A stretch of DNA of 62,387 bases from Trametes villosa (lineage: Eukaryota > Basidiomycota > Agaricomycetes > Polyporales > Polyporaceae), in the NCBI GenBank assembly GCA_002964805.2, contig PUDQ02000073.1:1-62387 (forward strand), given 5' to 3'. Below are positions 12,245 through 25,200 of the stretch, piece by piece. The position numbers were made by a program, and so were the translations under genes. A model generated the notes under the pieces. It worked only from the letters and a program-made list of their open reading frames with translations, did no database searches and was not told the DNA's origin. How positions within the stretch are numbered: position 1 is the first letter of the stretch; each line of letters begins with the position of its first letter.

Positions 12245-14074
12245 ATGGTTTATTACCATTTGTCTACGGCGAACGGCTCTCTGATCTCCCTACCCTCCGC
12301 CCGCGAGTCCGCCACCATCAGGGCTCTGGGGCTTGAGGAGATTCGCCAGAATGTTGTGGACATGTTGGTCCCTCATAGCTGCCCTCCCAACGCGCCCGTT
12401 CTCCCGTCTGCGGTACAGAACACGCTCAACGCGCTCCTGGTTACGTGTAGCGCGTTTTTTGACGTGTCCGCGAGGGCGCTGTGGAAGAATCTCAACACTC
12501 TGGACGTCCTTTGGTCGGTATTACTTCATGACGACCTCCCTTTCGCCCACCCTCCGGGAATTCCAACTCGGCGGCGTCGCGGAGCAGAGCTCCAACTGTG
12601 AGTGGTGGTCGCTTTCGCCATGCAATGCCCACTGAACGCGTGATTGAACCCCTCAGACACATCCTGTACCACTACGGGGGAAAATTCGGCGAGAGTAACG
12701 CTGCCACCGCCCGGTTTGCGAACCTCTTGTACTACGCGTCTTGCGTACAGGTCCTTTCGACTTCGGTAACCGTTGTGCCAAACCGCTTGATAAGACTCCT
12801 CGCTAGCCGGATTCCCAGCGGCGAGCACCTCTTTCCCCGACTCAAGGATCTGACGTGGTACGACGGACACTCCCCGCGGGTTGGACTGCAGTCAGAGTTC
12901 TTCAACCTTGTCCGCGGCCCGGGGACGGCGTCCATCTGGTTATACATTCCTGCTACAGTCAGCGCCTTTCGTGCCTGGGCAAACGAGGCTTTGCACATGC
13001 TCAGCGACTCCTCTTCCATTCTCCACGATATCCACATCATCGCTTCGGCTCCGTTCTCCTCGTCTGAGAACCTGCCAGAGCGCATTCAACGCCATCTCAT
13101 GAATACCTTCGCCGCCTCTCCTGGTGAGTCCTCATTTGTCAATGATACACTGATTCACGTCTAACTCACGGGCTCAGTCGCCGAGCTGTGCACCGACGGC
13201 AGAGATCGTCCTACAGCAGAACTCGAGCAGGAGAAGAAGGACCTAGAGGTATTCGAGAAGCGATGGAATGATTTCCCTGGCGGTGTGGTGTCCATCTCGG
13301 TCTTGAACGACTTCAACGCCCCGCCGCTCTCGCGGCGTCCCTTCCCCACCGATATAGACTCCCTTGTAGGCACAAGACACATCGCTCAACATGTGCTCTT
13401 CACCCTCACCACCATCGACCTCGCCTGCGTCATCCACCCTACCCAAGTCATCGGTGCCGGCCACGGCACGACATCACTCCTCGAAGCGATCGCGCCGATT
13501 ATGTCCATGCGATACCTCCGGGTCATCCGCGTTACATTCGGCGGGGTCTCCTTCACCTTTACGGAGGCGGACTTAGGCTTCATACTCCAGCGCTGGCCGA
13601 CCTTGCGGGAACTTCGCTTGGTATACGACCTGTCGACGGTGGACAACCTCCCGGACTTGAGGGATGTCCATCGCCTTCTCAGCGAATGCCCGGACATAGG
13701 GGACTTGCATCTCCCCGGCCTCGTCGATGGCTGCTCGCGCTGCGATGTCGACGTTGCGGCGCCGACGTACTCCCACCACGCACTTCGGCGACTTTCCTCC
13801 GCAGTACTCCTCGCCGATGCCCCTTTCACCCCTCGTGCCATCGCCGGCGCCCTCCTCTCCATGTTCCCGTCGCTTGAAGGGGCATACGCGCGGGACAAGG
13901 CGTTATTGAACGCCCGGTGGACGGCGGTGAGGGAGGCCGTTGACAACATCTCGATCGAGCGAACTTGGACGTTGCCTGCGCCCCATGAGCCTGCGGCGCA
14001 GACTCCTGTAAGTTTCTCGCTCGCACTGTGCTATCATCCCTTCAACTCTGACCGTTACACAGGGCGCCCATTGA
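12245..14074 (+). CDS. F-box-like/LRR protein of the Agaricomycete expanded type
   Basis: Exons 12245-12597, 12657-13123, 13178-14007, 14063-14074; about 553 aa. The N-terminal 80 residues fit a degenerate F-box (LEEIRQNVVDMLVP, then NALLVTCSAFFDVSARALWK, similar to the common Agaricomycete pattern ALARTCRAFSDPALDALW). The C-terminal half has spaced LRR-like segments (MRYLRVIRVTF, WPTLRELRLVYDL, PDIGDLHLPGL). Such proteins are expected to act as substrate adaptors of SCF ubiquitin ligases through Skp1, although Skp1 contacts cannot be judged in so divergent an F-box. A short final exon (GAH then stop) is proposed because a canonical 55-nt intron lies at 14008-14062; reading through would end at 14085 instead. 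Confidence 0.7.
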
Positions 14075-16265
14075 CAGCGACATGAATCAGGATAAGGATG
14101 TTCGCAGTGAGCGAGCATGCAGAGCCCACGTCAAAAACATCTCGAGTATAGTACCACGACATGTATGTAGTCCATCTAGTATCAAAAGTTCTTGAATTCT
14201 TGAACACACCCGCGTAACATCGGTATCGGCTGCATGTTGGACGATCCGCTCGATTTAGTTTACGGTACCGCTATCCCCGTTCTCTTTCGCCCTCTAGTCT
14301 CTTCTGCAGTTGCTGCTCTCGGCCTTCTTTCTTGCACTCTTCCTCGTGGATTACACACCCCTCAAGTTCACAGTCAGATCTCTCGTGGTCGCCTCCACGC
14401 GCTGCAATCATTACCTTCGGTTCCCGGGCGTCCCGGACTTGCCCTTCTCCACTCTGGTTTGCTTCCGCCCTCAAGCTATCATGTCTTCGTCTCCGTCTCC
14501 GTCTCCGTCTCCCCATCCCCAGCCTGTCTTGTTTTTCGTCACTGAAGCGTTTCTCAAGCTTTTCTCAACGCTCGTCCCCTACTATCTTCTGTCTCCTGCC
14601 AGTGCCTTCGCGCGCTCTAAGCCTGTAACCCCCTTCGATGTCATGCGCCCTCGCCGGCCTTGCGCGTTACGTTGATGATAGCGCTAACTCCCCGGGAGGT
14701 CGGGAGTGAGCGGGTGTGGCGAGAGCGTGGGGTCGTACAGAGAGACGCACGAGGATGAATGTAAAGCACAGAGGATCCCTAAAGAGTGATACACAGCCGC
14801 TCAACAACCAGTAGCGTGCGGATCGTAGAAGCGCGAGAGACGAACGGGGGGCGGAGAGTCGAAGCCGAAGTCGAAGTTGAGGGCGAGAGCGAGAGCGAGC
14901 GCGGGCGGGCGCGAGACGGAAGGCGAGTGGCGGCCGGCGGACGAATCGGGCGAGATTGGGAGCTACAGGAAAATGCATTGCAAGAGCGCTACGTGCAAGC
15001 CTCTATACATGAGCGAATCGATAAATGAAGCGCCCCAGAGATAAACACCTAGGGGCGCGTCGGCGCCGGGAGACGAGAGGGGAAGTACAGTAAAGACGAG
15101 CGGAACCGGGGGCGGATGAAGGTGCGACGCGGTCACGTGTGCGGCACGCGCCGCGTCGAGCTACTAGTACTAAGTAAAGACTACCTGCGCGTCGAGTGTC
15201 GGCGTCGCGATGCACTGCGAAGCTGTGTGCGCGGGCTGGGTAGAGAAAGGAAACAATGAGTATAAACTACACGTGCAATATGGGATGCAAACATAACGGC
15301 AACAAACGGGCCCTGGCTGACTGAGTCCGCGTCGAGTCGGAGGTGGCCTCGGACTTGGGTCCTCGGGCACGCCGCAGACTACTCATCACCGCCCGCGGAT
15401 ACTATCTCCCGTTTCACCCGCGCGCCGATGTCCTGACTCTCCCGTCGAGTCTGAGTCCCCGGCATCATCTTCGCCCTCATTCCGAGGCTCTGCCCTCGAA
15501 TGCCTTCACCTGCAGACTATAACCTTAGTATGTGTCCTCCCACCCTCGTCGTCCCTTACGCTCCGGCTTTCACCTGGAATCTCTTCAGCTACTGCACTTG
15601 GCATGCACTTAGCAGGGATCTCAGGCCCTCCCCCTACTGCTTGAAACTACTGAGTCCGCCAAGGTAAAGCAGCACCGATGGCTCCGATGCCTCGGAGAGT
15701 GTAAGGAAAGGTGTCGCCTAGTAGCATAGTAAAACAGGAAAGACCGTCGCAAAGGCATTAGAAACAGCCGAGGGACCCCGTGCGCGGGATTACCGTAGTC
15801 AAACTTGAACCTTGAAGGCGAGCAAATAGTGGGGGGCGAGCACGAGGAGAGAGGGGGAGGGTAGAGTTTAGATCCATTGCGGCGCTGTGCTTCACCAGTT
15901 ATACCCCAGCTACTTATGTAATACTGACGGAGAACAGTCGCCTCAAAGCGAGACTGAACTCGATTGTCGGAGTCTATATAGTGCGCTACTTACGTTACCG
16001 ATGTGCAATATGGCGCGGAACGTGGTAAGCCTTCTCGTTGATGTCAGAGCTATCTGGGTTAGAATAGGGAACTAGGGTACATAAGAAAGTCGTTGAATGC
16101 CGCAAGTAGGGATGGTAAGAAGACTTCACAAACACAACCAAATAGTAAAGCCAGAATAGGTCCGAGCTGCGCCTACGAGGACAATGGCATCAAGATCGAG
16201 CAATACGTGGTCAGACCTCCGTATAAAAACCCAGTCACGCCTGCTGTTGCCTCTCAAAGAACACC
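14075..16265. other. Intergenic, 2.2 kb, no gene recognised
   Basis: No ORF with protein-like composition. It contains a short CTCCGT hexamer run at about 14489-14511 and Ser/Pro-coding pyrimidine tracts typical of promoters or UTRs. The right end carries the promoter of the oxygenase gene. Confidence 0.5.
16222..16228 (+). promoter_or_regulatory. TATA box of the oxygenase gene
   Basis: TATAAAA lies 38-44 bp upstream of the ATG at 16266, implying a very short 5' UTR if it positions transcription about 30 bp downstream. Confidence 0.55.
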
Positions 16266-18801
16266 ATGTCTACTCCTCTGCGCAGGAGTGCGCGCATAGC
16301 CGCTAATCTTCGTGGTAAGTCCCCCTCCCCCGATGCACCTTGCGAAAGGGCCTATTGCTGATCTCTGTGGTCTCTGCAGAGCACACCGCTGCTGGAGAGG
16401 AGGTCGGATATGTCGTGGCTAACGGTAAGTTGGACTGCTTAGCCTTCGTTTATCTTCGTCTATTGGACTGGACCGGCCCATTCGACACGGCGATGTCAGG
16501 TTCTCTCCCTAATCATCATGGGACCCGGGAGCGCTGTTGTCTAGCGGCATGAGCTCCGAGAAGGTGCCAAATTTCCCCAAGTGATGGTCGTTAACAGCTC
16601 TTACACACTCAGGGCACAGCAAAACCAGCCAGGTGGCTAATGAGCCGGGAGGAGGTAAGGCCCCTTGTCGCGTGCCGCGCAGCTATCGCCTCCGCTCGAC
16701 GCGGCGCGTCGCGCTCGAGGACTCGACCCCGGGACCCGCAGGCGCATCCGTCGGGAGAAGAGAGCTGCGCGTCATTGGCGTCGGCCCGCCCTGTGAGACA
16801 GCTGCTGACGACCTCTTCTGCACGTACAGCGCGCGACGCCGCCAGCCAGGTGGCTTACCAGCCGGGGAGAGGTAAGCCCCATTGTTGTGTGCCGCGCAGC
16901 CATCGCCTCCGCTCGACGCGGCGCGTCGCGTTCGTGGACTCGACCCCGGGACCCGCAGGCACGTCCGTCGGGAGAAGAGAGCTGCGCGGCATCTGTCTCG
17001 TATCTATGATGCTCACTGACACGTCTTATTTCTGCATTTGCACGGCAGTTAGCACAATCGCAGCAGAGCTCGAAGGTGCGGTCAGGCTTATGATGCTCAT
17101 CCGGTGAATGTGAATATCTGACACAATTGCTATACTGCTAGGCCCCTCACTCCACGATTGCAATCTACTTCGCGTCGACGCAGACGTCACATACCTCGCC
17201 GAAAATGCCACTGTGCGCGCGATCGCAGCTTTCGAACAGGAGGCCGCAGGCGAGAACGCCCCGTGTGACGATCTTGAGCGTCAGCCTACAGATTGTGGCG
17301 AGTCGTTGCCCGCACTCACCAGTGACACGGGAGAGTGCGACCCCGTCGCGAAGCCCTCAAGCCCCCCCCCTTTCGGAACGAGCAACGCCTCTGCCAAGGT
17401 CGGCGCAGCTATGACTCGCGCCCAGCGACAGAAGGTCCGCAGTAAACGCCGACGCAATAAGCTACGGGAGCAGGTTCTCGGGAATTCCGGAAAGGCGGAT
17501 ATGATCAAGAGCGTGGCGAAGAAGAGGTTGTTGGAGGCAAAAGTTCTTACACTATCTGCCGTCAACATGGCAGGAACTTCCGAAGAACTCTACTCCTCAT
17601 CCAGCACTCCACGACCATTTCCGTCGACTCGGGTTGGAGCGGCAGGTTTCTCTGCTACCCCGATCAACATTCCTAGTAAGAAGGAGCCTCCTCTAAGCAA
17701 GGAAGCTGCTCTTGAAGCTGGATTCCGCCTCATCAAATGGGACGGAGAGTAAGTACACGCTTGGTGTTCGTGTTCGCTCTATTTACATGCAGCTCACTAA
17801 CCCTCTGCCCCCAAATCCTCAGGACATGCATCCCGCTGCTCGACCGGCATGACCGGGTCTTCATGGTCCTTGCAGGCAAACCGAAGGATACAGCCGGCTG
17901 GGCACGAGTCAACCAGGAGGTTGCAGACCTTTTCGAAACCACGCGAGATCAATTTAAGTTCAAAGCGCAGCAACAGGATCATCGGCGTGGCGCCTTCCCC
18001 GCGTTCGCTGCCGGGATCTCCTACGGAGGAGGACAAACGGTGCGGCGCACAGTGGTACACCGCGTTCTCCTGTATGAGTGACCTAACGCCATGCTACCAG
18101 CGCGTCATGAACCTCACCCAAGATGCCCGTAACCACCACTTGATCCGCACACTCCTTTCGAACGAGAGCGTCTCCCGCATCGCTGGATTTGGGAACGGTA
18201 TGTTGTACTTCGTGCCCCCATTCATGTTTGCGCCTAACGAGGCTGTCGGAGCTCAGCTACGATGAAGCTATTCGCCCCCCGCCTACATGCGTATTACGTC
18301 GACACGATGACGAAGCTGCAGCAGAACGACCCAACTCTCAAACCGAACTTCCCCAATACCGCCTTCGGCTGCGCTACATTCAACCTTGGGCCGCAAGTAG
18401 CCACCTACCCGCACATCGACAACTTCAACCTCCCCGCAGGCTGGTGCGCGATCACAGCGCTTGGTGACTTCAATGCCGAAGAGGGCGGTCATATCCTGCT
18501 CTGGGATCTCATGCTAATGGTTGAATTCCCGCCCGGGGCCCTCATCCTCCTGCCATCCGCAATGCTTTGCCACTCCAATACCTCAATTAGACAAGGGGAG
18601 CGGCGATACTCATTCACGCAGTACTCCGCCGGCGGGCTCTTTCGCTGGGTGGAGTGCGGTTTCTCCACCCAAGCGGCGTTCCTGGCAAGAGGGCAATCGT
18701 TTCCACTTAACGGCGAGGGCCGCTGGGCACAGGGTATGAGGATGTTCAGTACATGGGAGGAATTGCGGGCATGTTCTGGCGGCGCGGACTGCGCGAGCTG
18801 A
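16266..18801 (+). CDS. TET/JBP-like Fe(II)/2-oxoglutarate oxygenase (fungal 2OGFeDO type)
   Basis: Nine exons: 16266-16314, 16380-16424, 16613-16654, 16830-16871, 17049-17075, 17142-17748, 17823-18039, 18101-18197, 18257-18801; about 556 aa. Exons 1-5 are tiny and all in phase 1. A Lys/Arg-rich segment (RAQRQKVRSKRRRNKLRE) precedes the catalytic domain. The domain shows SYGGGQT, then SRIAGFG, then the iron-binding HxD (PHIDNF; H428, D430), the distal His in LCHSN (H481) and the 2OG-binding Arg in ERRYSFTQYSAGGLFRWVE (R491/R492). This block order is that of the basidiomycete TET/JBP family, which has been linked to KDZ transposons and to oxidation of 5-methylcytosine. Substrate here is inferred. 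The gene lies 438 bp upstream of the Plavaka transposase on the same strand. All catalytic residues appear present. Confidence 0.8.
16624..16993 (+). repeat. Tandem duplication of an exon-intron segment in the oxygenase gene
   Basis: Two copies of about 150 bp (16624-16777 and 16842-16993, offset 218 bp) each contain the end of a 42-nt exon, its donor and the first part of the following intron. The duplicated exons encode SQVANEPGGG and SQVAYQPGRG. Confidence 0.8.
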
Positions 18802-19239
18802 ACCCCGCCTGAGAGACGGTAAAGGTTTCGAGATTGCTTGTCGTCGAGAGTGTTGCTGACACGTCTTCTATAGCGCCTGCGCCTACGTTTGCACTCCATA
18901 TCGTAGAACTTATCTTCTGACTCCACCGGGAGCGGATGCACTTCTATATTCCATCCATGCAGCGAACTCAACAGCCAAATATCCATCTTCGCGCGCTCTC
19001 CTGCGGCGAGCCCGCTGCTGGCCGAGCTGCGCAGGGATACTCGCGTAAGTCGTAAGAATTTCCGAACATTCCTTCCCTTTTCGAGGACACTCTTGCCGTT
19101 ATTTTCTCGCTTGAACTGATCGCCCTGCTGCCTATAAAGCGGGAGCCGTCTTGTCTGACCCCTCACCTCTCACCTCTCGACTCCACCACCCAGCTCCCAC
19201 CCCCTCTTACTCACCCTCCCGACGACGAGTCTTTCCGCC
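18802..19239 (+). promoter_or_regulatory. Spacer and promoter of the Plavaka transposase
   Basis: The 438-bp gap between oxygenase stop and transposase start holds no ORF. TATAAA at 19133-19138 lies about 100 bp upstream of the ATG at 19240 and is followed by a CT-rich stretch, a common fungal promoter arrangement. Confidence 0.5.
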
Positions 19240-22200
19240 ATGAATGATCCAACTCGCCAATCTCGTCCCCCGCCCGAGCTGGCGTGCCCGTACCCTGGCT
19301 GCGGGCGCGTTCTCCGCAACAGGACGGGGTACCAGAAACACATCCGCGCCCAGCATCCCGGATTTGCGCCCGTAGAAGATGCTGGTCCCTTGGCTGACAT
19401 AGCTATCGCCGACTCTGACGGCCGCCAAGACAATCTCGACCTTGACCACGACCGCAGCGAACCGCCTGTTGCCATCCCGAACGAAGTCGCTGGGGCGCCC
19501 GCGGCCGTAGCTGACTTCTCTGCGTCGAGGGAGATCTTGAGGTATGTATACAATGCCACTGCCCTACTGATTCGGCCACGTAATGTTTGACAGCGGCCCT
19601 GATCAACTCTACAGTGCTACCGAGATACTACAACGCCCTTCTTCTCCCCCCGGGTCCGACTCTAGCTCCAGCCATCACTCTAGAAGCTCCGCAGCTGCGA
19701 ACAACCCCACAGGCCCCAGCGATGTCGAAGATGACGAATTTGACGACTTGCCGTGAGTCTTTCGAGCCTATATTTGCACTCCAGTAATAGCAGGTGTTAA
19801 CGAGTACGCCCAGTGACCTTATCGACCAGTCGGAAGACGAAGATTCCGAAAGCGATGACGATTATAGTGCCAGCTCGGATGATGAAGACTCAGACGATGA
19901 AGACTCGGACGATGAAGACTTAGACGATGAGTTCTCAGACGATGAAGACTCGGGCGCAGCTTCAGACGAAGGCGAGGTGTCGGAAGACTCTGACGACGAA
20001 TCGGACGAAGACTCGGACGAGGTGGGAATCAAAATTCGCGATGGTCACGACGGCGACAACGACGGCGGCCACGGCGATGCCGACCACGACTGCAGCGGCC
20101 ACGACAGCCACGAAGTCCGCGACGTTCACGACGACGACGGCCGCCTCGCCGGCCACGACGGCCACGACGTCCGCGACTCCCGCGACGTCCACGACGACAA
20201 CGGCCACCACGACGGCCACGACGTCCGCAACGTCCACGACGACGCCGGCGGCCACGGCGGCCATGACGGCCACGGCGATGCCGACCACGACCGCAGCGGC
20301 CACGACGCCCACGACCACGCCGGCAGCCACAACATCGATCACGGCCACCACGGCGGCGGCCACGACGGCCACAGCGACGCCGGCCACGACCGCAGCGGCC
20401 ACGACGACGGCGGCGACTATCATGACAACAGCGCCGAGGAAGACGAACTTGTAGGCCCTGAAGGCGTTCATTTTGCGCTTCAAGTATGGGCCACCCACGG
20501 GAATCACCAGGAGCGTGGTGGCGACCACATTGCCGGCCGCGACGGTCTTTCCTCGCCAGAGCATGTGTTCCATAGATCAGACAGCCCCTCAGAAGACGGT
20601 GAGCAGCTACCTTCCTTCAGCTCGAGCGATCTCGAGCTGACGCTTTCTCTCAGAGCTCGCTGGGACTTACGACCCAACGCCCCACCGCTCGGCGAACATG
20701 GATCGGGAGCCGCCGAGCGGCAGCAACCAGGGTGGAAACGGCGCCAACGCCCGCGTACGGACCGTTATGTATCACCCTCACATCAATGGTGCGGACGTCA
20801 TATACATCCGTGCGTTTCATCAGTATGCTAACGAGCTTCCCAGGCACCCCTTGTGACGAGCACGGCGTACTTTTGACCATGGGCAGCGTGCGCTCGTCAG
20901 GCCGCGAACCAGGGCCCTCTGCCAGCGACGCGTCGACCTCTACCTCCTCACCGCTAGCACACGCTCTCCCGGCGGCGCAAACCAATCCGGATGCCCCGTC
21001 GCCAAACGAGTGGACCCCTTTCGAAAACCGGGTTCAGTTCGAGACCGCGGACTTGCTATACCGCAGGGAACAGATGAGTGCCGGAAACATCAACAGCCTC
21101 CTCGACCTGTGGGCAGCGTCCCTGCGCCCGCACGGTATGCCGGGGCCCTTTTCGAACGCCGCCGACATGTACAGCACAATCGACTCTGCGAGGGTCGGCG
21201 CGGTGAAGTGGCAGTCCTTCGAGGTCCGCTATCCGCACCGGCTTGCCCACCCATCGGACGATGAAGGCGAGGATGCGAACGTCCCTTCTTGGATGGACGC
21301 TTCGTACGACGTGTGGTACCGGGACGTTCGCGACATCGCGAAAGCAATCCTTGCGAATCCGGAGTACACCAAGACGATCGACTACGGACCTCTACGCGTA
21401 CACTCTGAGGGAGGGGCGCGCGAGTTTTGCAACTTCATGAGTGGTGATTGGGCCTGGAAGCAAGCTGTAAGCTCTCATAATACCGCGGTAGTGATATCCC
21501 TGACATAGTGCTTTTCCTTCCAGGACATCATCGCCACGTATCCCAACTGCGAAGGCGCCGCCTTTGTCCCAATCATTCTAGGCAGCGACAAGACGACGGT
21601 ATCCGTTGCGACAGGACAAAACGAATACTACCCCCTCTACGCGTCTATCGGGAATATCCACAACACGACTCGCCGGGCGCATGGAAGCGGCGTAGTGCTC
21701 GCAGGATTTCTGGCTATACCCAAGAGTGAGCTATCCGTTGGTCCATTGCGCCTACTATGTCTGCATGAGAAGCTGACCTTCTTTGGAATGCCTATAGCGA
21801 AAAGGAGATACAACGACAGCGCGTCTTTCCGCAAGTTCCGCCGCCAACTATTCCATTCATCCCTCTCCAGGATTTTGCGCAGCCTGCGCGAGTACATGAC
21901 CGCCCCGGAGGTTGTTCTGTGCGGAGACGGACGCTACAGGAAAGTGGTCTTCGGCCTCGGCCCGTACATCGCCGACTATCCCGAGCAAACGCTCCTGGCT
22001 TGTGTCGTACAAGGCTGGTGCCCAGTGTAAGTGCTCACCCATGCATGCACTACATTGTGACTGAGCACTAAATGCCATCTGTGCCCAGGTGTACCGCCGA
22101 CAAGGCAGATCTCGACGGCCCGGGGAGCTTGCTCCGCTCCCGGGATCATACCGAGCGCCTGGTATCGACGCTCCAGCTCGGCGAGGTTTGGGACAAGTAC

Positions 22201-25200
22201 GGCGTAGTGGGCGATATCGTCGTTAGTCGAAGCCCCTAGGAGAATGTAGGCGAACGCTGACTCATAGTTATAATTTCATAGCCTTTCACGAACGACTTCC
22301 CTCGCGCCGATATTCACGAGCTGATTGCCCTAGACATCCTGCATCAGCTCATCAAGGGAACGTTCAAGGATCACCTGGTTGCATGGGTCGAGCTGTATCT
22401 GATTGCAAAGCACGGTAAATCTGCCGCCGGCGTGATCATGAGCGACATTGATCGACGGTGCGTCGAATACTTTGCTCCCTATGCGACCTGGTTTCTCACT
22501 CATCTGTCGCCATCTGTTACGCCCCGTGCGACCTCCGACACCTGCGGACTCAACTCCGCTTTGGTCCGCATTTACTCCGCTTTTACTCCGCTTTTGGTCC
22601 GCTAAGTCCGCTCTTATCGGACTTAACTCCGCTTACTCCGCACTTATTGGACTTAACTCCGCTTGTCCGACGTTTCGGACTTACTTACTCCGCTTTTCCA
22701 CTTCTATTCCGATTAGAACAATAGCCTTATTGTCTTCCCCGACTTCCGACCCTATTCCGCTTTCACCTTCCTGATTAGTCCGCTCTTATTGTTGTGGCAT
22801 AACAATTAGCTCGTAGTCTATATATACGTAGCTGGTATGTTGTAGCTACTCAGTTCGGATATCTCGTTACCCATCTCGTTTACCCTTCATCCACACACTC
22901 GCTCTACTTCCTTTCCCAATACATCTGTTCCGCTTCCTCCGCTCGTCGTCCGGTAGCTCCGACCTTCCTAGTCCGGTAAGTCCGACATTCCGGCGTCGGA
23001 CCTCCGGACATCGGACCTGTCCACCTCCGAAATTTGAGGACAAGTGGCAAGGGTCTCTGGCGTTGCTAATAGCTTCGCTGAAGTCCTCCCTTGTGTGGGC
23101 CTCCGTTCGGACCTCCGCTTCGCTACATCCGACAAGTCCAACCTCCGAAGCTCCAGGTCCGCTTTCCCGCGCCTTCGGAGTTCGGAGCTCCGCTTTCCCG
23201 CGCTTCGGAGCTGTCAACTCCGACCGGTCCCGGACTTAAAGCCCGCACGGCCCTAACAGTATATCCGAACTCCTCGAGACCCTCCATGGCTGCCCATTCC
23301 GATGACGTCTTCAGGGGTTTCTCCGCCAGGAAGCCCCGCAACACCTCCGCACCCACCCATCCTTCTCCGACACGTTCCCCCAACCCCTTCAGACAAGTCC
23401 CATCACCTCCCCGCAACTCCAGCATCCTTTTTGGCACCTCCAACCCCTTCTTTGGCAACTCCGCACCTCCGACATTTTGGTCCGCACCTCCGATCAACTC
23501 CGCTCCGCAACTCCGCTCCTCCGCACCTCCGCAGTTTTCCCACGCTCCCTCCGCCCCTTCGGACCAAGCCCAGGACCTTGCCGGAGCTCTCGCGCTCCTC
23601 TCCCAGGTTCTATCCCGCACTTCCGCCCCTTCCTCTGAGCGCAACAATGTCCGCGAGCCTGACCAGTTCGACGGTTCCAACTCCGACAAACTCCGACTTT
23701 TTCTCACGCAGCTGGAGTTGGTCTTCAGGGCACGCCCGGAGACCTTCAACTCCGACGAGAAGAAGGTCACGTACGCGCTCTCGTACCTCAAGGGGACCGC
23801 TTTGCTGTGGTTCGAGCCCTACCTCCTCGAGGGCTACTCCGAGGAGCCACCCCTCTTCCTTTCGGACTTCGGAGTTTTCCTGGAGGAGCTCCGAACCAAC
23901 TTCGGACCTCAGGACGTGACAGGTGACGCCGAGCGTGACCTGGAGGCACTCCGGATGTCCGACTCGGACCAGATCGGGACATACATCACGGAGTTCAACC
24001 GGCTGGCCACTCAGGCCCGGTGGGGCACCTCCGCCCTCCGCTGCCAGTTCTATCGTGGCCTCCCGGACCGCCTCAAGGACCACATCTCCCGCATTAGCAA
24101 GCCCGACTCCCTCTACACGCTCCGCACCCTCGCACAGTCCCTCGACAAGCGCCACTGGGAGCGCAAGTCCGAGCAATTCCGCATGTCCGCTTCGCCAACT
24201 CCGACCACCTCCGACGGCAACTCCGATGCAGAGGACAACTCCGAGGACCTCCTGGACACCATGTCCGACCACTCCAACCCCCGTACTCCGAACTCCGACA
24301 CGTCTAGTCCGCTCTGGCGGACTTCGGAGCTCGAGGAGGCCGAAACTCCGAGATCCCGGCCTGCAACTCCGGATTTTGCGGTTTTGGACACGGCGGTCGA
24401 TGAGGCTCGCGAGGAGCCCTCTAGTCCGCTCCCTGAGGCCCCGGAGGACCTGGAATCGGACGTGGAGGTCTAGTCCGACCTCCGCTACCCTGCCCCGGCG
24501 GAGTTCCCGTGCTCCGACCCCTCTGCGACGGCAGGATCTCCATTCCCGCACGGACTTCATTTTCTCCCTCACCTCCAACATCTCCGCACTCCGACCGCGA
24601 TTCCGACCCCCGCTCTCCGCCGATTCCCCCGAAACTTTACACACACCTCCGTCAGCCATCTCCGCACCCCCACACTTATTTTCATATTTTTCGGACCTCA
24701 ACTCCGGCCTACAACTCCGATACGCCACCGTCAACTCCGACAAGTCCGCGTTTTGGCTGTTTCTGAGGCCACCTCCGATTCTCTCCTTTGGATGAGAATA
24801 CTCCGACAGCACCCCCGTCAACTCCGACGGTGGCCCGTCACCTCCGCTCGACCCCCGTCTATGCCACGCCTAGGGTACCGCAAGCCTCCTCACCTTACAA
24901 TCTGTTGATTGGCCGAGCGAGCGCTGCAACTTCACCCAGACCCGCATCCCCGGTGGCCCCGTACTCCGCTTTGGCGCCTTTCTGACCTCCGACAACTCCG
25001 GTTTTCGGACCTCCGGACCTCCTCTCCATGGGTACTGCACCACTGGATGAGCCCCGGACCTCTGACCCTCCGACATCCCCCCATTTCCTCCGCTATTGGC
25101 GCCTTTCTGGCCGCCTCCACTCGCGGTTTACTCCGGTTCAACTCCGGGGTGAACTAGAGTTCTGTCCGCTCCGACTGGCCTAGGAGGGGGAGAGCAGCTG

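Noticed and set aside
19962..20573. Val/Ala-rich 203-codon minus-strand frame and a Thr/Ala-rich plus-strand frame
   Set aside because: Both are other-frame readings of the His/Asp repeat inside the Plavaka gene, whose own frame joins conserved blocks on both sides.
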